Source: Ruminococcaceae bacterium UBA6855 (GTDB taxonomy: Bacteria > Bacillota > Clostridia > Oscillospirales > Acutalibacteraceae). From it: DNA of 7,065 bases. The DNA lies in contig DKDF01000072.1 of assembly GCA_002451755.1 (NCBI GenBank), positions 13,996 through 21,060 of the forward strand, written 5' to 3'. Of the stretch, positions 1 to 4,819 are shown piece after piece (positions within the stretch are counted from its first letter, which is position 1; every line of letters begins with the position of its first letter). The notes beneath the pieces were generated by a model. It had not been told where the DNA came from and did no database searches. It saw nothing but the letters and a program-made list of their open reading frames with translations. The position numbers and the translations under genes were made by a program.

Positions 1-50
1 ACAACCTCTCAGTCTCGGCTGCGCCGAGCCAGCTCCCCTACAGGGGAGCC
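1..50. repeat. Double-hairpin palindromic intergenic repeat, possibly cut by the window edge
   Basis: Two perfect hairpins sit side by side. CTCGGC-tgc-GCCGAG is at 14-28, and GCTCCCC-taca-GGGGAGC is at 32-49. They are preceded by ACAACCTCTCAGT. The layout (a CCTCTCAGT-like lead, a variable GC hairpin, then an AGCTCCCC...GGGGAGCC hairpin) resembles short interspersed repeats that I recall as common between genes in Oscillospiraceae-type gut Clostridia. That resemblance is from memory and not from a search. The copy lies beyond the nrdR terminator, so it is not needed to end that gene. It has no coding capacity. The sequence from 51 to about 113 is AT-rich and shows nothing I can support. Confidence 0.55.
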
Positions 51-113
51 TATATGGATTTTGCAACAATTTTTTATTTTGTCAAAGAATAAGTATAGTA
101 TTTTACAAACAGA

Positions 114-145
114 TAAAAATTCAAGGACCGCCGGAGCGATCCTTG
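114..145. terminator. Bidirectional rho-independent terminator after nrdR
   Basis: The outer stem CAAGGA (122-127) pairs with TCCTTG (140-145), and a GC-rich interior allows a further short GC pairing. On the minus strand, which carries nrdR, the stem is followed by a T-run (complement of the A-run at 115-119). On the plus strand it is followed by six Ts from 147. The hairpin starts 6 bases past the nrdR stop codon. Confidence 0.8.
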
Positions 146-150
146 GTTTT

Positions 151-606
151 TTATTTTTCTTTGAGCAGCTTTGCGAGCTCGTCCATAAATGTATTGATAT
201 CCTTGAACTGCCTGTAGACGGAGGCGAAGCGGACATAGGCGACTTCGTCGATGCTCTTGAGCTTCTCCATCGCGAGCTCGCCGATATAGACGGTAGTCAC
301 CTCGCGGTCGAGCGAATTCTGGAGCACCGCCTCTATCTCGCTGACTGCCTTTTCGAGCTGTTCCATATAGACCGGACGCTTTTCGCACGCCTTGAGCATA
401 CTGTTGAAAAGCTTGTTTCTGTCAAAGACCTCGCGCGACTTGTCCTTTTTGACGACAACTATCGGCACGGTCTCGATTATCTCATAGGTCGTAAAACGCT
501 TGCCGCAGCTGATGCATTCGCGGCGGCGGCGTATTCTCTCGCCCTCGTCGGTAGGACGCGAGTCGATGACCTTGCTCTCTTCAAAACCACAGAACGGACA
601 CTTCAA
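151..606 (-). CDS. nrdR: Transcriptional repressor NrdR (ribonucleotide reductase regulator)
   Basis: NrdR is a cytoplasmic nucleotide-sensing repressor of ribonucleotide reductase operons. It binds NrdR boxes through an N-terminal zinc ribbon and senses ATP/dATP through an ATP-cone domain. From the TTG at 604-606 the protein has 151 residues, the usual family length. It opens MKCPFCG and has zinc ligands C3, C6, C31 and C34, the conserved VIDSR (residues 13-17) and the basic RRRREC run (26-31). The ATP-cone follows from about residue 45 to 135. A GTG three codons upstream is in frame, but it abuts the GGAG Shine-Dalgarno, whereas the TTG lies 8 bases from it and restores the canonical start. 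The gene begins 15 bases after the acyltransferase stop codon, so the two are probably cotranscribed. No ribonucleotide reductase gene or obvious NrdR box is in this window, so its targets lie elsewhere. Confidence 0.96.
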   Translation of the reverse strand: MKCPFCGFEESKVIDSRPTDEGERIRRRRECISCGKRFTTYEIIETVPIVVVKKDKSREVFDRNKLFNSMLKACEKRPVYMEQLEKAVSEIEAVLQNSLDREVTTVYIGELAMEKLKSIDEVAYVRFASVYRQFKDINTFMDELAKLLKEK

Positions 607-614
607 AGCTATCA

Positions 615-618
615 CTCC
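615..618 (-). promoter_or_regulatory. Shine-Dalgarno that decides the nrdR start
   Basis: GGAG on the minus strand lies 8 bases before the TTG at 604-606. It would touch the alternative GTG at 613-615, so it favours the TTG, which yields the canonical N terminus MKCPFCG. Confidence 0.7.
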
Positions 619-621
619 ATC

Positions 622-1632
622 TTACTTATTTTTTTGGACTTTCAGGCCGCACAAAAACCTGAAGAAGTTGTTGCTGTCAAGAATATATTTTGATACAAGG
701 TAGCTCACAATATAGCTCACGGCGAACATTATCAGCACTATTAGCGCGGGAGCCGTGATATGGGCTTTTGTAACTATGAGCCAGCGCAATCCGGTTATCA
801 AAAACGCATTGAGCAGATAGTACTGGAGGGAATATTTTCCGCTCGTCATCAGCTGATTCTTTATGAGCTTCGGCATTTTCACCAAAGAGAAGAACGAGGC
901 AAAGAAAGCCGAAGCCGAAAGCGCGGATATATATATTCCGGCAACAGAATACACTTTGTCGGCATAGATTCTCAGCGGAATGAATGACAGACAGAACACC
1001 ACTGCGCTCACTGTCAGGATAACGATACGTTTGTCTTTTATCTTTCCGAAATCGCAGCCCTTGAGAATCATGCCGATAATAAAATATGTAAGATAATACA
1101 CAACGCTCTTCAGGCAGCATATCTCCGGCAGATCAAACAGAGCAGAGACGGCAACACAGACCGCTATAATCGGCAGACCGAGAAGTCTGTTCTTTTTCAG
1201 TATAACCGAGAAAAGCGGTGCGATGACCGAAATTATGAACAGAGTGTAGAGGAACCAGTAGCCGCCCGCCGACGTTCCCTGCAGGAAGAGCTGAAAAATT
1301 GCGGATTTGATATCAATGCTCCTGTTGACAAAGCTTCCGCCGACAACTCTGAGAAGCAGCGCGGCGGCATCGAAAACGATATACGGCACAAGTATTCTCT
1401 TCACGCGGGCAAGAAGATATCCGCCGTAATTGCCCTTATACGAACACAAAAAGCCCGATATTATAAAGAACAGCGGCATCTGATAAGAATCCACAAATCT
1501 TTTGAGAATATTGCACCACGCAACTTCCTCAAGATTCACCGGATACACTATCACCGAATGGCATATAAGCACCGAGATGATAGCGACGCCCTTGAGTATG
1601 TCAATAAGATCGATATGCTTCTTAGCTTCCAC
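622..1632 (-). CDS. Acyltransferase-3 family integral membrane protein
   Basis: This is a multi-pass membrane protein of 336 residues, rich in hydrophobic segments (roughly ten helices by eye), typical of the acyltransferase-3 family. These enzymes transfer acetyl or other acyl groups to cell-surface sugars or lipids. The first helix carries K14-X10-H25, matching the family's R/K-X10-H signature with Lys at the basic position. PLFFIISGF (53-61) matches the family's conserved loop-helix 2 segment, and a basic RVKRILVPY segment follows. The GTG start at 1630-1632 lies 8 bases after an AAAGGGG Shine-Dalgarno (1641-1647). A TTG two codons upstream is only 2 bases from it and less likely. No secreted SGNH domain is fused. 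The substrate cannot be read from the sequence. It has its own promoter and probably forms an operon with nrdR. Confidence 0.88.
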   Translation of the reverse strand: MEAKKHIDLIDILKGVAIISVLICHSVIVYPVNLEEVAWCNILKRFVDSYQMPLFFIISGFLCSYKGNYGGYLLARVKRILVPYIVFDAAALLLRVVGGSFVNRSIDIKSAIFQLFLQGTSAGGYWFLYTLFIISVIAPLFSVILKKNRLLGLPIIAVCVAVSALFDLPEICCLKSVVYYLTYFIIGMILKGCDFGKIKDKRIVILTVSAVVFCLSFIPLRIYADKVYSVAGIYISALSASAFFASFFSLVKMPKLIKNQLMTSGKYSLQYYLLNAFLITGLRWLIVTKAHITAPALIVLIMFAVSYIVSYLVSKYILDSNNFFRFLCGLKVQKNK

Positions 1633-1665
1633 GCGCAATGCCCCTTTGCCGAATTTCTATATTTT

Positions 1666-1695
1666 ATTATCGCACAAAGTCAAACTTGTTGTCAA
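1666..1695 (-). promoter_or_regulatory. Promoter for the acyltransferase-nrdR operon
   Basis: On the minus strand, a perfect -35 TTGACA (1690-1695) is followed by an 18-base spacer and GATAAT (1666-1671, one mismatch to TATAAT). The -35 overlaps the TGA stop codon of the upstream isomerase gene (1692-1694). Expected transcription start is near 1659, giving a leader of about 27 bases that contains the AAAGGGG ribosome site. Read-through from the isomerase gene is also possible, since there is no terminator in the 59-base gap. Confidence 0.72.
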
Positions 1696-2468
1696 TATAA
1701 TCTTTCGAGCATATGCATCGAATCGGTCAGCTGATCTATGCGCTCGAAGCCCGAGCGGTAGAGCTCGATAACGCAGTCGCCGGAATATCCGGTTTCTTTC
1801 ATGAGCGAAAAGAGGGCGGCAAAATCAAATTTTCCGTCAAACGGCGGCATGCACTTGTGATTTTCGTCGTGATCACTCAGATGTATGTGGCAGATATTAT
1901 CGGAAAACTCCCTGAAAAATTCTATCGGGTCGACTCCGGCGAGATACGCCTGCTTGATGTCGAGCACCATATGAAAATTCGCACCGAGGCGCGATTTCAG
2001 CTCATTCATAAGCTCCGGCGTCTGCCCGTTATGATGGACAACATTTTCCTGAGCGAGGATTATCCCCTGCTCCTGCGCGTCGCGGACGAGCAAATCGAGG
2101 CGTTCGGCGTATTCGTCCGTGCCGATATTCACCGGCAGTTTTGCGCCGTGGAGCACGACTATTTTCGCGCCTATCGCAGATGCGGCGGCATAGTATTTTT
2201 TGTAAAACTCCCTGTAATCGTCGAAGCGGCGCTCATACTGGCTGAAGAGGATATAGCCCTCGGCGAACGAGGTAAACGGATGTATCGAGCGGATGCGAAT
2301 GCCGCTGTCAGAGGCTATAGACGAAATGCGGCGGAGAAAATCCGGCTCCAACTCCGACGGCGAATTAAAAAACACCTCGGTGACTTTTGCCCCCGCTTCG
2401 GCGACACAGCGCAGAGCCTCTTCTGTCGCGGCTGGATAAAAGCAGGCGGTGGATATTCCGACGGACAT
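1692..2468 (-). CDS. Xylose-isomerase-like TIM-barrel sugar phosphate isomerase/epimerase
   Basis: The 258-residue protein belongs to the xylose-isomerase-like TIM-barrel (AP endonuclease family 2) superfamily, whose members isomerise or epimerise sugars, inositols or related keto compounds using divalent metal. The expected metal ligands are visible in order: E141 (in QENVVHH), D170 (in MVLDIKQ), H196 (in CHIHLSD) and E235 (in CVIELY). H63 and H107 are other likely active-site histidines. The length fits a single-domain member. An in-frame ATG lies 24 codons upstream, but the ATG at 2466-2468 follows a strong AAAGGAGAGG Shine-Dalgarno (2476-2485), and family similarity starts there. The gene is divergent from the small membrane protein gene and upstream of the acyltransferase. 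The substrate is unknown, and no pathway partner in the window narrows it. I found no convincing promoter for it in the intergenic region. Confidence 0.9.
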   Translation of the reverse strand: MSVGISTACFYPAATEEALRCVAEAGAKVTEVFFNSPSELEPDFLRRISSIASDSGIRIRSIHPFTSFAEGYILFSQYERRFDDYREFYKKYYAAASAIGAKIVVLHGAKLPVNIGTDEYAERLDLLVRDAQEQGIILAQENVVHHNGQTPELMNELKSRLGANFHMVLDIKQAYLAGVDPIEFFREFSDNICHIHLSDHDENHKCMPPFDGKFDFAALFSLMKETGYSGDCVIELYRSGFERIDQLTDSMHMLERLY

Positions 2469-2508
2469 TCGTTTTCCTCTCCTTTCCTCAAAAGTAAAAA
2501 TCTTTGCA

Positions 2509-2537
2509 TTGCGAAAAATCGCACTCCGGGTTAGAAT
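2509..2537 (+). promoter_or_regulatory. Promoter for the small membrane protein gene, with inverted repeat over the -35
   Basis: TTGCGA (2509-2514), a 17-base spacer and TAGAAT (2532-2537) form a sigma-A-like promoter pointing at the gene at 2559. The expected start near 2544 leaves a short leader with GGAGGT at 2547-2552. A perfect inverted repeat TGCGA-aaaa-TCGCA (2510-2523) overlaps the -35 and could be an operator. It is short enough to arise by chance. Confidence 0.55.
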
Positions 2538-2558
2538 CAAACAAACGGAGGTGCGGAT

Positions 2559-2828
2559 ATGCGCGGCATAAAAGAAAAAATTGCAGAAAATTTAAGCTAC
2601 ATAAATCCCGTTTCGCGCAGAATGCTGCTCGGCGCGGTCATTATTTTTGAGCTGCTCTTCACTCTCGCCGTCTGCGCACTGCTGCTCGCGGGGCGCGGAT
2701 TCGACTACTGGAGATGCATATATCTCGCAAAGGATGCGATAGACTGCATCCGCCCGAGCATGGGAGTTATGCTCTTCGGCTCGCTGATAATGCAGGCGAT
2801 CGACCCCAAGGGTGAAAATCAGGATTAG
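2559..2828 (+). CDS. Small two-helix membrane protein of unknown function
   Basis: I do not recognise a family for this 89-residue protein. The sequence shows a basic amphipathic N terminus (MRGIKEKIAENL), a long hydrophobic segment at about residues 23-44, a mixed stretch containing FDYWRC and a DAIDC motif (46-63), a second hydrophobic segment at about 64-81, and an acidic tail ending GENQD. This predicts a small inner-membrane hairpin protein. It is supported as a real gene by a strong GGAGGT Shine-Dalgarno 6 bases before the ATG, a promoter-like sequence upstream and a strong terminator 30 bases after the stop, so it looks like a complete single-gene unit. It is divergent from the isomerase gene, from which it is separated by 90 bases. 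The isomerase frame could run into this region only if a less likely upstream start were used. Confidence 0.75.
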   Translation: MRGIKEKIAENLSYINPVSRRMLLGAVIIFELLFTLAVCALLLAGRGFDYWRCIYLAKDAIDCIRPSMGVMLFGSLIMQAIDPKGENQD

Positions 2829-2857
2829 TATTGCACTTAATATGTATATGATATCAC

Positions 2858-2894
2858 AAAAAAGCGCCGAATACAATTAAATTCGGCGCTTTTT
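2858..2894 (+). terminator. Rho-independent terminator after the small membrane protein gene
   Basis: AAAAAGCGCCGAAT (2859-2872) pairs perfectly with ATTCGGCGCTTTTT (2881-2894) around an 8-base loop. The T-run is part of the 3' arm, and the symmetric A/T ends would allow termination in either direction. It separates this gene from the hydrolase gene downstream on the same strand. Confidence 0.88.
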
Positions 2895-2908
2895 GGCGCG
2901 TCTGCATA

Positions 2909-2938
2909 TGGACATTTACTAAAAAAGTATGATATACT
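2909..2938 (+). promoter_or_regulatory. Promoter for the MBL-fold hydrolase gene
   Basis: TGGACA (2909-2914, one mismatch to TTGACA), an 18-base spacer and TATACT (2933-2938, one mismatch to TATAAT). The predicted start near 2945 gives a leader of about 30 bases with GGAGGG at 2967-2972. Confidence 0.62.
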
Positions 2939-2941
2939 TTT
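2923..2941. promoter_or_regulatory. Candidate operator palindrome over the -10 of the hydrolase promoter
   Basis: AAAAGTAT (2923-2930), a 3-base centre and ATACTTTT (2934-2941) form a perfect 8-3-8 inverted repeat that covers the -10 box. It lacks a T-run context and is AT-rich, so it reads better as a dimeric repressor site than as a terminator. The repressor is unknown. Confidence 0.4.
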
Positions 2942-2975
2942 AAAAGCGTTTTTATTTTTGCGCTTCGGAGGGAAT

Positions 2976-3986
2976 ATGACAAGGGACAAGCTAATCAAAA
3001 AAATTGCGACATGGATAATGATGGCGATAATGCTTTCTGTCTTTTCGCTGGATATAATCTGCGTTGCGATGTGCAACAGATATCAGAATAAATTTGAAAT
3101 CACCCCGGCGCAGTTTTCGTCGGATGGCACGGCGGACAGGATACATTTTCTCAACACCTACAACTCCGACGCGATACTCATAGAATCAAACGGCAAATTC
3201 GCACTCATTGACTCCGGCGAGGGTGACCGAAATCCGCGCAGGAAGCTCAGCTACAACGGCAGCGAAGAGGCTGTTATAAAATATCTGAAAAAAGCTGCCG
3301 GCGACGCGGAGGGCAAAGTGACGCTTGAATTTGCACTCGGCACGCACAACCACTACGACCATGTCGGCACATTTGAGGCGATAGCCAACGACCCGGATAT
3401 CACGGTAAAAACATTCTACATAAAGCCCGTCAACCGCGAGATTGCACACGAATATGAATACAACGGCTGGGGCATCGAGACAACATATTCGGACACGGTA
3501 AAGGCGTTTCAGAACAGGGGTACTGTTGTTACTTCAGATATACCGAGCGAGCCGTTCAAATTCGGCGACTTCACGCTGACATTCTACAACACGGCACTTG
3601 ACGACGCGCGTCTTCACGGACAGGGCGAAAACGCCGAATCGGTCGGGACGATGGTTGAAAAGGGCGAGCGGAGCGCATTCCTCGCATCGGATATAACGAG
3701 AACAACGGGACTCGAAGAAATTCTTCTGCCGAAGCTCCACAAAGTCGACATCCTCAAAGTCGGACACCACGGCTACTACGGCTCGACCTCGTGGAAATTT
3801 GCAAAGGGACTTTCGCCGAAGATAGCGATAGTCACAAACAGACTCGGGAAGATATATCCCGATGTCAAATGGACGCTTACAATGAAGAGCCACAGCGCGA
3901 TATTCGCGACGGTTGACGAAAACGGAATCATCGCGGAATTCACGGACAACGACGAAATCAAGCTTTCAAACCACGCACAGGATTAA
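2976..3986 (+). CDS. Membrane-anchored ComEC-type MBL-fold metallo-hydrolase
   Basis: The 336-residue protein has one N-terminal hydrophobic segment (about 11-33) after a short basic stretch (TRDKLIKK), so it is probably a signal anchor with the enzyme domain outside the membrane. The domain is a metallo-beta-lactamase fold resembling the C-terminal hydrolase domain of ComEC/Rec2. It has THNHYDH (H124, H126, D128, H129), the N219-x2-S222 motif, the metal Asp D239 in FLASDI, and GHHG at 263-266 followed by YYGSTS. In ComEC this domain is proposed to act on DNA; here it stands alone without the competence channel. The ATG start follows GGAGGG. A TTG six codons upstream lacks a ribosome site. 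Substrates could be nucleic acid, phosphodiesters or other esters. The gene is a single-gene unit flanked by terminators. Confidence 0.9.
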   Translation: MTRDKLIKKIATWIMMAIMLSVFSLDIICVAMCNRYQNKFEITPAQFSSDGTADRIHFLNTYNSDAILIESNGKFALIDSGEGDRNPRRKLSYNGSEEAVIKYLKKAAGDAEGKVTLEFALGTHNHYDHVGTFEAIANDPDITVKTFYIKPVNREIAHEYEYNGWGIETTYSDTVKAFQNRGTVVTSDIPSEPFKFGDFTLTFYNTALDDARLHGQGENAESVGTMVEKGERSAFLASDITRTTGLEEILLPKLHKVDILKVGHHGYYGSTSWKFAKGLSPKIAIVTNRLGKIYPDVKWTLTMKSHSAIFATVDENGIIAEFTDNDEIKLSNHAQD

Positions 3987-3994
3987 AAAATACC

Positions 3995-4026
3995 AAAAGC
4001 AGGAGCCCAGCGGCTCCTGCTTTTTT
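3995..4026. terminator. Bidirectional terminator between convergent genes
   Basis: GCAGGAGCC (3999-4007), loop CAGC and GGCTCCTGC (4012-4020) form a perfect 9-bp GC-rich stem flanked by AAAA (3995-3998) and TTTTTT (4021-4026). It ends the hydrolase gene on the plus strand. It also ends the DUF4130 gene on the minus strand, whose stop codon (4025-4027) overlaps the T-run by two bases. Confidence 0.93.
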
Positions 4027-4819
4027 ATGCCCCGATTCTTTTGACTCCGCGCACGGCATCGGGTGAATTGCTCTCGTCCATTTCCGGGAGCTGATTCCAA
4101 TAGCGTTTGGGCATGAAGCTCATGCGGCACTTGGGATTATACCGCGCCTCGATAGCTACCGTATCATAGAAATGCTTCCACAGCGCGCGGAAATACAGCT
4201 CCTCATCCCCCGCCTGCGGCTGTTCAAAGCCGTCTAACGGGATAATCATTTTCTGCCTGTTATGCCAGACGAGCGCCTGCGAATGGGTCTTGTCATATAT
4301 GAGAAACGATTCGTTCGGATATCTGTCGCAGAAATGCGGCGCGAGCAGAGGCAGGACGGAATTTTTCGGCTCGATAATCGAAGTGAGGGTATTATCCTCG
4401 CTGATGCTGAATCGGACAAAACCGGTATATTTATGGCTCTCCTGCTTGAGGGCGCGGACGGCTTTCGTCAGGCGCGAAACAGTATCGTCGGCGAGCATAC
4501 GCATGACACCCGCGCCGTAGTGCATCGCCATATGCACAAAATCATTGATGAGCGTTCCCCTATCCTCGACGCAGGTCAGGTACCCGAGCCGCACGGCGTT
4601 CCAGACATCGGCGCTGACATTTTTGAGCCCGCGGCGAACTCTGTCCGCCTTTTGCGGGTCGGTATCAACGGTTTTGCACGCGAAGAGAGTCGGCACGAAC
4701 TCATCCTCCGCGACTATGGAACACGGCAGTTCGCGGCTCTCAAAGCTCTCGAAAACAGCCGTCAGAAGTCCCTCGAACGAGCCGTCATATACATATGTTA
4801 CATCTGACCGTGCAGACAT
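4025..4819 (-). CDS. DUF4130 / TIGR03915-type probable DNA metabolism protein
   Basis: The 264-residue protein matches the family I know as TIGR03915 (DUF4130), the regular genomic partner of the radical SAM protein encoded upstream. Some relatives carry this domain joined to a uracil-DNA glycosylase domain, which is why the family is linked to DNA metabolism; its activity is not established to my knowledge. Recognisable segments are TYVYDGSFEGLLTAVFESF (8-26), HKYTGFVRF (129-137), PHFCDRYPNESFLIYDKTH (161-179) and the C-terminal ELYFRALWKHFYDTVAIEAR (207-226), followed by a basic region to about 240. The ATG at 4817-4819 overlaps the end of the radical SAM gene by 22 bases and follows a GAGAGG ribosome site (4830-4835). 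A longer in-frame ATG at 4900 would extend into that gene by 103 bases and adds non-family residues. The two genes share the promoter near 6150 and appear translationally coupled. Confidence 0.9.
   Translation of the reverse strand: MSARSDVTYVYDGSFEGLLTAVFESFESRELPCSIVAEDEFVPTLFACKTVDTDPQKADRVRRGLKNVSADVWNAVRLGYLTCVEDRGTLINDFVHMAMHYGAGVMRMLADDTVSRLTKAVRALKQESHKYTGFVRFSISEDNTLTSIIEPKNSVLPLLAPHFCDRYPNESFLIYDKTHSQALVWHNRQKMIIPLDGFEQPQAGDEELYFRALWKHFYDTVAIEARYNPKCRMSFMPKRYWNQLPEMDESNSPDAVRGVKRIGA

Noticed and set aside
62..105. Possible plus-strand promoter in the AT-rich stretch (TTGCAA, TATAGT)
   Set aside because: Spacing between the elements is wrong and it would fire straight into a terminator and antisense to nrdR.
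61..693. Plus-strand open frame of 210 codons opposite nrdR
   Set aside because: It is the antisense shadow of nrdR and of the end of the acyltransferase gene; no ribosome site or recognisable protein, and the minus-strand genes are unambiguous.
1713..2534. Plus-strand open frame of 273 codons
   Set aside because: It mirrors the isomerase gene, which has metal-ligand motifs and a strong ribosome site; the plus-strand translation resembles no protein family.
2469..2540. Upstream start extending the isomerase by 24 residues
   Set aside because: The extension covers the strong AAAGGAGAGG ribosome site and the divergent promoter, and adds residues without family character.
2958..2975. TTG start for the hydrolase gene
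   Set aside because: No ribosome site before it, while GGAGGG directly precedes the ATG at 2976.
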